Part shown: piece by piece, positions 7,078-14,805 of the stretch
Numbering within the stretch: the stretch's first letter is position 1
Layout of the letters: every line of letters starts with the position of its first letter
Source: JAXHUA01 sp034189695
GTDB lineage: Bacteria; Chloroflexota; Dehalococcoidia; E44-bin15
Reading direction: 5' to 3'
Assembly: GCA_034189695.1 (NCBI GenBank)
Contig: JAXHUA010000158.1
Location: forward strand, 1 to 16,737
DNA: 16,737 nt
Program-made: the position numbers and the translations under genes
The notes under the pieces: generated by a model
Databases searched by the model: none
What the model saw: the letters and a program-made list of their open reading frames with translations, nothing else
What the model was told of the DNA's origin: nothing

Positions 7078-8277
7078 CTAGGTCGTATACTCGCTGTTGA
7101 TGACCACGTACTCAGCGGTGAGATCGCAGCCCCAGGCGGTGGCCGCTCCGTCCCCCAGATTAAGACACACTCGAATCGGCACCTCCTCCGCCGCCATCAG
7201 CCTTCTCACATGGTCCCTGTCGAACACCTGAGGCGAGCCATGCTCCATCAGGCATACGCCGTTCATGTACAGGCCGACCTTCCACGGGTCCACCTCAGCG
7301 CCACTCCGGCCAAGCGCAGCCACTACTCGACCCCAGTTTGGGTCACAGCCGTGGACAGCCGCCTTCAGCAGCGGAGAGCCGGCTATCGTACGCGCCGCCA
7401 CGCGCGCGTCGCCCACCGTAGCCGCCCCATCCACGGTGACCTCGATGAGCTTGCTCGCCCCTTCTCCATCGGCCGCTATCTGTCTGCCCAGGGCGGTGCA
7501 AACCGTGGTCACTGCTTCGCGGAAGGCTTCGGCCTCCGGCGAACCATCGACCAGCACCTCGTTTCCCGCGGCCCCGTTTGCCAGAATCAGCACCGAGTCG
7601 TTGGGGCTGGTATCGCCATCGATGGTGACCATATTGAACGAAACGTCCACTGCGTCACGCAGCGCCTTGTTAAGAAACGCGGCGTCGACTGCGGCGTCGG
7701 TCGCCAGGAAGCACAGCAGCGTGCCCAGATTGGGGTGAATCATCCCCGAGCCCTTGGCGATGCCGCCAACGGTGACGCCGGTTCCCTCGACGGCGACCGC
7801 GACCTCCTTGGCGCGCGTATCCGTCGTCATAATAGCCCGCGCCAGTTCGTGGCCGCCCTCCCTGGAGAGGGCAATCCTGTCAATGCCCTGCGCCACGCGC
7901 TCAAGAGGCAGCCTCTGCCCGATGACGCCGGTGCTGGCCACCATGACCTCTTCCGGCCGCAGCCCAAGCTTGCTCGCCGCCATACTCGCCATCGAGGCCG
8001 CGTCCGCCATGCCCTGCTCGCCGGTGCAGGCATTGGCGCAGCCCGAGTTCACCACAATGGCCCGCGCCCTCCCCTCCGCCACACGCTCCTGGCACCACAG
8101 GACAGGCGCAGCCTTCACCGTGCCCGTGGTGAACACGCCGGCGGCAACGCACGGTGTCTCCGAGCACAGAACGCCCACGTCAAGGCCTCCCTTCACCTTC
8201 AGCCCGGCATACGCCGCGCCGGCGACGAAGCCCTGCGGAGACGTGACGGTTCCGCCCTCGATTCGCTCACCCGCCAT
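7078..8277 (-). CDS. argJ: Glutamate N-acetyltransferase / ornithine acetyltransferase
   Basis: Moves the acetyl group from N-acetylornithine to glutamate, which closes the acetyl cycle; some members also use acetyl-CoA. 399 residues, family-typical. STGVIGQRLP near residue 114 matches the oxyanion segment. KGSGMIHPNLGTLL near residue 185 is the self-cleavage site: Thr of LGT becomes the N-terminal nucleophile of the beta chain (the usual form is KGAGMIAPNMATML). The C-terminus EYVVINSEYTT is typical. I start at ATG 8277, giving MAGERIEGGTVTSPQGF. The frame is open 33 codons further up, but that stretch covers the promoter and does not resemble the family. First gene of the cluster, with almost no 5' leader and no Shine-Dalgarno. 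Confidence 0.95.
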   Translation of the reverse strand: MAGERIEGGTVTSPQGFVAGAAYAGLKVKGGLDVGVLCSETPCVAAGVFTTGTVKAAPVLWCQERVAEGRARAIVVNSGCANACTGEQGMADAASMASMAASKLGLRPEEVMVASTGVIGQRLPLERVAQGIDRIALSREGGHELARAIMTTDTRAKEVAVAVEGTGVTVGGIAKGSGMIHPNLGTLLCFLATDAAVDAAFLNKALRDAVDVSFNMVTIDGDTSPNDSVLILANGAAGNEVLVDGSPEAEAFREAVTTVCTALGRQIAADGEGASKLIEVTVDGAATVGDARVAARTIAGSPLLKAAVHGCDPNWGRVVAALGRSGAEVDPWKVGLYMNGVCLMEHGSPQVFDRDHVRRLMAAEEVPIRVCLNLGDGAATAWGCDLTAEYVVINSEYTT

Positions 8278-8278
8278 G

Positions 8279-8295
8279 CATGCTACTATAGCATG
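8279..8295. promoter_or_regulatory. Second 17-bp palindrome overlapping the -10 and start region of argJ
   Basis: CATGCTA-CTA-TAGCATG, again 7-3-7 and perfect. It shares GCATG (8291-8295) with the neighbouring palindrome and covers the -10 box and the predicted transcription start. The two sites together give three related half-sites, which could mean cooperative binding or alternative occupancy. Confidence 0.45.
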
Positions 8296-8313
8296 TAAAC
8301 TACATGCAGTCGA
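8285..8313 (-). promoter_or_regulatory. Promoter of the arginine cluster
   Basis: Read on the minus strand: TCGACT (-35, 4/6 of consensus, 8308-8313), a 17-base spacer, TATAGT (-10, 5/6, 8285-8290). Seven bases later comes the argJ ATG at 8277, so the predicted transcript starts within a base or two of the start codon. No Shine-Dalgarno exists between, which fits leaderless translation. It is the only good promoter I see for the nine genes. Confidence 0.6.
8291..8307. promoter_or_regulatory. 17-bp perfect palindrome (putative operator) in the argJ promoter spacer
   Basis: GCATGTA-AAC-TACATGC: two 7-base arms around 3 bases, occupying exactly the 17 bases between -35 and -10. A dimeric repressor bound here would block RNA polymerase. 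The sequence does not resemble the ARG box of ArgR (TNTGAAT-type half sites), so the regulator is probably from another family. Confidence 0.6.
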
Positions 8314-8351
8314 GGGGTCACAGGCAGGCCTGTGCCGGTCGCCTCCCCACG

Positions 8352-8379
8352 TTGACACCGCTCGCGCACCTGCCATAAC
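8352..8379 (+). promoter_or_regulatory. Promoter of the ferredoxin-radical SAM gene
   Basis: TTGACA at 8352-8357, 16 bases, CATAAC at 8374-8379 preceded by TGC (extended -10 look). Predicted start near 8386, about 80 bases before the coding start. The -10 lies in a small palindrome, GCCAT-AAC-ATGGC (8372-8384). Nearly the same arrangement is found upstream of the CoA-transferase. Confidence 0.6.
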
Positions 8380-8453
8380 ATGGCCACAGCGCTCGACGGA
8401 CGCTCAGTGCGCATGCGCGCGCATCGAGGCGCGGCGAAGCGCGGCTACCGGAA

Positions 8454-8460
8454 GGGAGGG
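8454..8460 (+). promoter_or_regulatory. Ribosome binding site that points to an ACG start
   Basis: GGGAGGG, a strong Shine-Dalgarno match, followed after 8 bases by ACG at 8469. No ATG, GTG or TTG in any frame lies within its usual reach, and the ferredoxin reading frame passes through this ACG. It is therefore the best evidence for where the protein begins. Confidence 0.6.
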
Positions 8461-8468
8461 ACCAGGCC

Positions 8469-9695
8469 ACGCCGTTCGAAGCTCAACACGACCCCGACAA
8501 GTGCACCGACTGCGGCGCCTGCCGTACCTTCGTCGCCTGCCCGGGCGAGGACGAAGGGGTCTGCATCGGTTGCGGCGCCTGCGTCTTGATGTGCCCCAAC
8601 CAGGCGCTTGAACTGGTGGAGAAGAAAAGGGACAGGGACGTGGTGATCGAGATTGACGGAGTCCTGAGAAGGGTGCCTGAGAAGATCACCGTGAAGGAGG
8701 CGCTGTGGGAGGTCGGCTATCGGCTGACCGCCGGTCTGCCTGCCGAAGGGGAGATCTACGCCCCTTGCGGCGTCGGGGCCTGCTGGGACTGCGCCGTGCA
8801 GATTGACGGTGAGGTGCAACGCGCCTGCGTCACCGAGGCCAGGGAGGGAATGAAGATCAGGACCCACCTGCCCAGCGACTGGGTCCCAAGGAGGGTCATC
8901 GGGCCCACCGGAGGGCTCCCTCACGGTGGGGTGGGAACACCCTGGGAGGTGCGGAAGAACTCCACGTCGCAGTTCCTGGAGATATGCTGTCTTGTCGCCG
9001 GCTGCAACTTCAGGTGCCCGCAGTGCCACAACTGGATGGTAACGCACATGGGAAACGGGCAAGCCTACACACCCACTGAGGCCGCCGAGATGCTGACCAA
9101 GGTGAGGCACGAGCTCAGGATAGACAGGTTCTGTCTCTCCGGAGGCGAGATCACGCTCAACAGGCCCTGGCTCATGCAGCTTCTGGAAGAGCTGAAGCGA
9201 CTCAATCCCGGGCCCGAGACACGCCTGCATATATCCACCAATGGATCCCTTCTCACCCCTGACTACATCGATGAGCTGGTCGATACCGGGCTGACCGACT
9301 TCGGCATAGACCTCAAGGGCCTGCGCATGGACACCTTCATGGGGATAACGGGTATCAGAAACAGGGAGCTGGCGCGGAGGTGCCGCGACAACGCCTGGAA
9401 CGCCGTGGCCTACATCGCGCAGAAGCACCGCGCCCGCGTCTTCCTCGGCGTCGGCGTCCCCTACAACGGGGAGCTGATCTCCATGGAGGAGATCAGTCAG
9501 ATTGGAAGGCAACTCAGCAGCATCGACCGGACGATACAGACCACGGCCATGGCCTATTTCGACGGCGGCTACAGAAGGCGCCTCATGTGGCCCGGCTTCG
9601 ATGAGATGAAGACCGTCCATCACCTCCTGGAGCAGGCCGGCCTTGCCACGGTCCAGGCCTTCGCCACTGAGTTCATCCCTCCGTCCCGGGGCTGA
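8469..9695 (+). CDS. Fusion of 8-Cys ferredoxin, [2Fe-2S] domain and radical SAM domain
   Basis: 408 residues if translation starts at ACG 8469. Residues 12-43 are a two-cluster ferredoxin (Cys 12, 15, 18, 24 and 32, 35, 38, 42, the last of each group followed by Pro). Residues 57-135 resemble a [2Fe-2S] domain with APCGVGACWDC and Cys 100, 105, 108, 120 (CX4CX2CX11C), as in the N-terminal domain of NuoG-like or sarcosine-oxidase-alpha-like proteins. Residues 170-408 are a radical SAM domain with GCNFRCPQCHNW (Cys 179, 183, 186) and CLSGGEITLNRPW, nearest to PflA-type activating enzymes. Predicted load: three [4Fe-4S] and one [2Fe-2S]. The N-terminus could wire electrons to the SAM cluster. 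No glycyl-radical enzyme is nearby, so the substrate is unknown. The first canonical in-frame start (TTG 8586) would cut through the ferredoxin. Confidence 0.85.
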   Translation, partial: TPFEAQHDPDKCTDCGACRTFVACPGEDEGVCIGCGACVLMCPNQALELVEKKRDRDVVIEIDGVLRRVPEKITVKEALWEVGYRLTAGLPAEGEIYAPCGVGACWDCAVQIDGEVQRACVTEAREGMKIRTHLPSDWVPRRVIGPTGGLPHGGVGTPWEVRKNSTSQFLEICCLVAGCNFRCPQCHNWMVTHMGNGQAYTPTEAAEMLTKVRHELRIDRFCLSGGEITLNRPWLMQLLEELKRLNPGPETRLHISTNGSLLTPDYIDELVDTGLTDFGIDLKGLRMDTFMGITGIRNRELARRCRDNAWNAVAYIAQKHRARVFLGVGVPYNGELISMEEISQIGRQLSSIDRTIQTTAMAYFDGGYRRRLMWPGFDEMKTVHHLLEQAGLATVQAFATEFIPPSRG

Positions 9696-9808
9696 CGCGC
9701 TTGCTCTCCGGCACCAGCCTCCCGGCGTGGCCAGAGACGGCCCCCAGCCCAACGCACAGCCAGCCACACCCTTCCTCACGCTACGCGACATCGCCGGGAA
9801 GCCCCAAG

Positions 9809-9836
9809 TTGACAAGCTTTTCCAGGCTGCCATAAG
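9809..9836 (+). promoter_or_regulatory. Promoter of the CoA-transferase gene
   Basis: TTGACA at 9809-9814, 16 bases, CATAAG at 9831-9836, with TGC just before the -10. Predicted start near 9843, giving a leader of about 29 bases that contains the AGGAGG. The -10 lies in GCCAT-AAG-ATGGC (9829-9841), matching the palindrome in the promoter of the preceding gene. Confidence 0.65.
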
Positions 9837-9871
9837 ATGGCGGCAGTGTTCAAGGAACAGGAGGTCTGAAT

Positions 9872-11050
9872 ATGGCAATGGCATTGGAAGGTATCAAGGT
9901 GGTGGATCTCACCCGCCTTGCGCCAGGACCCTACTGCACGATGTTTCTAGCCGACCTGGGAGCGGATGTGATCAAGGTGGAGCCCGGCGGAGGCCGCGCC
10001 CAGGCCTTCTCCGCAGCCATCAGCGGCGAGGCGAGGAGGGCGTACGACGCCGAGAACCGCAACAAGAGGAGCATTGTTCTCAACCTCAAGGCGGAGGAGG
10101 CACGGGAGGTGTTCTACAAGCTGGCCAAGGATGCTGATGTCATTGTGGAGGAGTTCAGGCCCGGCGTTGTCAAACGGCTCGGAGTCGACTACGAGACTAT
10201 CAAGGAGATGAACCCGAAGATCGTCTACTGCTCCCTCACCGGCTACGGCCAGGACGGCCCGTACCGCGATCTGTCCGGGCACGACATCAACTACATTTCG
10301 ACGGCGGGTGCCCAGAGCATGGTCGGCGAAAGGGAGGGGCCGCCAGCGGTCGTCACCAACCTCATAGCCGACTATGCCGCCGGCGGGATGCACGCGGCCA
10401 TCGGCATTCTCGCCGCTCTGGTGTCGCGCTCGATTACCGGCAAGGGGCAGCACGTGGACATCTCGATGATGGACGGCGTCGTGTCGATGATGCACGCGGA
10501 GCTCGCCGGCTACTTCTCCGACGGGTTCGTGCCCGGCCGGGGAGACATCCTCTCCTTCGGGGGAATGCCGTTCTACAACATCTTCGAGACCAAGGACGGC
10601 AAGTACGTGAGCCTGGGCGCACTCGAGCCGTGGTTCTATCAGAACCTGTGCAAGGCGGTTGGCAGAGAGGACTTCGGGCCCTACGAGTTCGACAAGGGCG
10701 AGAAACGAGACGAGATATTCGCCTACTTCCGCGAGACGTTCCGCACCAAGACGCGCGACGAGTGGGTGGAGCTGCTGAGACAGGCCGACGTACCGGCTGC
10801 CCCCGTCTACTCGCTCGACGAGGTGCCGAACGACCCGCAGGTGAAGTCACGCAAGATGGTGGTCGAGCTTGACCATCCGAAGCTGGGCAAGATCAAGCAG
10901 GCGGGCATCTCGATCAAGCTGTCGGACACGCCTGGCGAGGTCAGAAGCCTGGCCCCCATGCCCGGGCAGCACACCGACGACATCCTGGGCGAACTGGGCT
11001 ACGCCAAGGGCGCCATAGAAGAGCTGAGGAACAGCGGGGCCGTAGCCTAG
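9872..11050 (+). CDS. Family III CoA-transferase (CaiB/BaiF type)
   Basis: 392 residues, normal for the family, which exchanges CoA between an acyl-CoA and a free carboxylic acid in the cytoplasm as an interlocked dimer. The N-terminus LEGIKVVDLTRLAPGPYCTM and FLADLGADVIKVEPGGG are typical, as is CSLTGYGQDGPYRDLSGHD near residue 120. Asp167 in NLIADYAAGG is in the place of the catalytic aspartate (Asp169 of formyl-CoA transferase), followed by GKGQHVDISMMDG. AGGAGG at 9859-9864 sits 7 bases before the ATG, so the start is secure. The substrate cannot be read from sequence; no dehydrogenase, hydratase or ligase neighbours define a pathway. The only promoter-sharing neighbour is the Fe-S radical SAM gene. 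Confidence 0.93.
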   Translation: MAMALEGIKVVDLTRLAPGPYCTMFLADLGADVIKVEPGGGRAQAFSAAISGEARRAYDAENRNKRSIVLNLKAEEAREVFYKLAKDADVIVEEFRPGVVKRLGVDYETIKEMNPKIVYCSLTGYGQDGPYRDLSGHDINYISTAGAQSMVGEREGPPAVVTNLIADYAAGGMHAAIGILAALVSRSITGKGQHVDISMMDGVVSMMHAELAGYFSDGFVPGRGDILSFGGMPFYNIFETKDGKYVSLGALEPWFYQNLCKAVGREDFGPYEFDKGEKRDEIFAYFRETFRTKTRDEWVELLRQADVPAAPVYSLDEVPNDPQVKSRKMVVELDHPKLGKIKQAGISIKLSDTPGEVRSLAPMPGQHTDDILGELGYAKGAIEELRNSGAVA

Positions 11051-11124
11051 ACACGGCCCGCTGTCACCTAGTCCGTCGCGAGTCGCTTCCGGCCTGCCAA
11101 CTAGCTTGCTGCGAGCGAGTCCGG

Positions 11125-11157
11125 TTCCCGGTGACATTCCAATGGTCACACCGGGAA
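11125..11157 (+). terminator. Hairpin downstream of the CoA-transferase
   Basis: TTCCCGGTG and CACCGGGAA are perfect 9-base arms around a 15-base centre that can pair further (TGA with TCA, CATT with AATG). It lies 75 bases after the stop codon. No T-run follows, so a classic rho-independent terminator is not shown; it could be an mRNA-end stabiliser or a leftover repeat. Confidence 0.4.
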
Positions 11158-11326
11158 TCGTGCTGTGCCCATTGGTCGCACCAACAAACACCGCCACGGT
11201 TCGACAGGCCAGGCGTCACTGCTCGATATTCCGTCAGGCGCTGACCGTGCAGTCCTCGTTTGGCCGGCAACGCCTCCCTGCCCGCCGCGGCATAGTCCAC
11301 GCTACACGAAGCAGTCTGCCAATGCA

Positions 11327-11355
11327 TTGACACCAGCCTCGCAGACGTCTAGTAT
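11327..11355 (+). promoter_or_regulatory. Promoter of the DUF502 gene
   Basis: TTGACA at 11327-11332, 17 bases, TAGTAT at 11350-11355 (4/6). Predicted start near 11362 and a leader of about 85 bases before the ATG. A shifted -10 reading, TATAGC at 11353, would give a spacer of 20. Confidence 0.5.
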
Positions 11356-11446
11356 AGCCGCACTGTTCCCCTGTCAAACCCTACCATCTCTCTCGTGTCA
11401 CGCCCTTCGCAACGGTTCCGCACACTTTCTGGGAGGTTATTCCACA

Positions 11447-12124
11447 ATGGAGAAGCACAAGGCAAGGTCGCTGAATCAACGCATCCTGCACGCGCTCAGA
11501 AACCACTTCGTCGTCGGCATCCTGGTCATCGTGCCGATAGGGGCCGCGGTGGCCATCCTGTACTGGGTCTTCATTTCCATCGATAGTATCGTGCAACCGG
11601 CGATTGCAGTCATATTCGGTCAGAGGATCACTGGACTGGGGTTCCTTGTCGCCATAGTCCTGGTATACGTCGCCGGCGTCATCGCCAGCAACTACGTCGG
11701 CCGGGTGATGGCTCGCTACGTCGATTCGTTCTTGACCCGGATACCGCTCTTCCGCCAGCTCTACGGCGGCTCGAAACAGGTGGTTGAATGGGTGGTGGGA
11801 GCGGGACGGCAGAAGGCGGTCTTTCGCGAAGTGGTGCTGGTCGAGTTCCCCAGGAAGGGTATGCGCACTCTGGCCTTCACAACCAACGAGATGACCGACG
11901 AATCGGGCAGAAGGGTCCTATCCCTCTACATTCCGACGGCACCCGTGCCCACATCCGGTTACTTCGAGATGGTCACCGAGGATATGGTCACCCGCACCAA
12001 CCTGTCGGTTGACGAGGCGATGAGGACAATAGTCTCCAGCGGCATTGTCGCCCCGGACAAGATGTTCGCGTCCCGTGCGGCGCAGAGCGAGTCAACTGAG
12101 CCTGAGACCTCTGACAATGAATGA
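11447..12124 (+). CDS. DUF502 family membrane protein
   Basis: 225 residues from ATG at 11447, with GGGAGG at 11431-11436 ten bases upstream. The frame is open further up, but that extension covers the promoter. The N-terminal part LRNHFVVGILVIVPIGAAVAILYWVF (one membrane helix), a second helix GLGFLVAIVLVYVAGVIASNYVG, then IPLFRQLYGGSKQVVEW and VVLVEFPRKGMRTLAFTT are hallmarks of DUF502 (related to plant COV proteins). The C-terminal tail is acidic and probably disordered. Its molecular role is not established. It has its own promoter and meets the ROK kinase gene end to end, so it is probably monocistronic. Confidence 0.88.
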   Translation: MEKHKARSLNQRILHALRNHFVVGILVIVPIGAAVAILYWVFISIDSIVQPAIAVIFGQRITGLGFLVAIVLVYVAGVIASNYVGRVMARYVDSFLTRIPLFRQLYGGSKQVVEWVVGAGRQKAVFREVVLVEFPRKGMRTLAFTTNEMTDESGRRVLSLYIPTAPVPTSGYFEMVTEDMVTRTNLSVDEAMRTIVSSGIVAPDKMFASRAAQSESTEPETSDNE

Positions 12125-12222
12125 TGTTGGCACGTACCCAAGCGACGCGGGAGGGGGCACAAAGGTGTCTCCCACGACTCAGGTTAGACCCGGCTCACGA
12201 TTTCGGGCCCCCGCAAGCCTGC

Positions 12223-13191
12223 CTAGGTACCTCCAGCCCTCCTGTCCAGCACGAGCGCCACCGCCCCCAGGGTGCCAGCATCGGCCCCAAGGCGCGCCAG
12301 CTCCACGCGCACCGTCCTGGCAGAGATCTGGAACGCCCGCTCCCTCACAACCTCCATCGCCGGCTCGAGGAGCAGCTCACCCATGTTTGCCAGGCCGCCG
12401 CCGACGAGGATAAGCTCGGGATTGAAGATGTTGACCAGGTTGACCAGGCCAACGCCCACGTAGTACGCGGCGCGCGAGACAAGCTCATGGGCGACGTAGT
12501 CACCATCCTGAGCCGCCTCGAAGACGGCTTTCGCCGTCACCTTGCTCGCGTCCCCACCCACGTGGCGCCGTACAGCCGTCATCACCCCAGCCTCAATCTG
12601 CTTGGCAGCTTCCTCGGCCAGGGCCCAGCCCGAAGCAAACACCTCCCAGCAGCCGTTGTTGCCGCACTTGCAGCGCGGCCCCTTGTCGTCGACGATCATA
12701 TGGCCGATCTCGCCGGCAGCCCCGCATGCGCCTGAGTACAGCTTCCCATCGATGATGATGCCGCCCCCTATGCCCGTGCCCAGGCCGACGTAGATGAGGT
12801 TGTCCACCCCGGCGCCGCCTCCGAAGCGGCGCTCTCCCAGGGCTGCGACCGCGGCGTCATTCTCCAGGTATACCGGGAGCCCGACCTCCCGACGGACTGC
12901 TTCGCACAGCGGGATATCGTTCCAGCCGGGCAGGTTGGGGGAGAAACTGATGAGACCACGGCCAGCGTCATGCGCGCCCGCCGCGCCGATTCCGACTCCC
13001 ACCACGCCGGCTCCCGAGGCGAGCTCCTGTACCGATTCGACGATGCGGCCGATGACTGCGTCCGGCCCTTCTTCCGCCAGCGTCTCCCTCAAGTTCCGGG
13101 CCTCAATATTGCCCTCTGCGTCGGCCAGGACCGCGTTTATCTTCGAACCGCCCAGGTCCACTCCTACTATCATCTGCTTCTTTTTGCTCAT
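12223..13191 (-). CDS. ROK-family sugar kinase, probable glucokinase
   Basis: 322 residues from ATG at 13191. VGVDLGGSKINAVLAD at 9-24 is the ATP phosphate loop. LENDAAVAALGE holds the catalytic Asp112, GLGTGIGGGII the second phosphate motif, and GEIGHMIVDD with PRCKCGNNGCWE the ROK signature: Glu161 and His164, with His164, Cys174, Cys176 and Cys181 as zinc ligands. No DNA-binding domain precedes the kinase, so this is an enzyme rather than a ROK repressor. Glucose is the commonest substrate for this architecture, but N-acetylmannosamine or fructose cannot be excluded. The frame extends 17 codons further upstream, across the promoter; I reject that. It has its own promoter, with a leader of only about 3 bases, and follows glpK by 70 bases. 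Confidence 0.9.
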   Translation of the reverse strand: MSKKKQMIVGVDLGGSKINAVLADAEGNIEARNLRETLAEEGPDAVIGRIVESVQELASGAGVVGVGIGAAGAHDAGRGLISFSPNLPGWNDIPLCEAVRREVGLPVYLENDAAVAALGERRFGGGAGVDNLIYVGLGTGIGGGIIIDGKLYSGACGAAGEIGHMIVDDKGPRCKCGNNGCWEVFASGWALAEEAAKQIEAGVMTAVRRHVGGDASKVTAKAVFEAAQDGDYVAHELVSRAAYYVGVGLVNLVNIFNPELILVGGGLANMGELLLEPAMEVVRERAFQISARTVRVELARLGADAGTLGAVALVLDRRAGGT

Positions 13192-13200
13192 GACGCACCC

Positions 13201-13229
13201 ACAATATCGCATGCCCGATTGAAGGTCAA
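13201..13229 (-). promoter_or_regulatory. Promoter of the ROK kinase gene
   Basis: Minus strand: TTGACC (-35, 5/6, 13224-13229), 17 bases, TATTGT (-10, 4/6, 13201-13206). The ATG follows 9 bases after the -10, so the transcript would be leaderless or nearly so; only a weak GGGTG lies between. Confidence 0.5.
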
Positions 13230-13232
13230 TCG
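13216..13232. promoter_or_regulatory. 17-bp palindrome over the -35 box of the ROK kinase promoter
   Basis: CGATTGA-AGG-TCAATCG, perfect 7-base arms around 3 bases, covering the -35 hexamer. It has the same 7-3-7 geometry as the argJ palindromes but a different sequence, so if both are operators the regulators probably differ. Confidence 0.45.
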
Positions 13233-13261
13233 CGCCAGCCACAGTGAGGTCAACACCGGCG

Positions 13262-14752
<1,491 letters not shown>

Positions 14753-14805
14753 ATCTCCTCAACGTCTCCTGAGTGTCCCGCCACCCCGGGGCTGGGCCAG
14801 CGGGC

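Larger units (their letters stand above)
11051..11446. other. 396-base intergenic region
   Basis: Between the CoA-transferase stop and the DUF502 start. It holds a hairpin at 11125-11157, a smaller TTGGT-CGC-ACCAA hairpin shortly after it, and the DUF502 promoter at 11327-11355. Short open frames exist on both strands, but none has a ribosome binding site or recognisable protein. Near 11370 a minus-strand TTGACA followed after 15 bases by TATACT looks promoter-like, yet no gene lies downstream of it. Confidence 0.6.

Noticed and set aside
6925..8298. 457-codon open frame on the plus strand
   Set aside because: Antisense to argJ and the start of argB; rich in His, Arg and Pro as expected of a shadow.
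8380..8589. ATG at 8380 as start of a protein leading into the ferredoxin
   Set aside because: It touches the predicted -10 box, is in a different frame from the cysteine motifs, and its product is a basic low-complexity chain.
8445..9884. 479-codon open frame on the minus strand
   Set aside because: Lies opposite the Fe-S radical SAM fusion, whose motifs are unmistakable. The translation shows no family and no ribosome site.
11360..11385. Minus-strand TTGACA, 15 bases, TATACT as a promoter
   Set aside because: The spacer is short and no minus-strand gene lies downstream before the convergent CoA-transferase.
12125..12222. Terminator between the converging DUF502 and ROK kinase genes
   Set aside because: Only a bulged GGGAG/CTCCC hairpin could be drawn, with no T-run. 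A terminator is likely by layout, but I cannot point to it.
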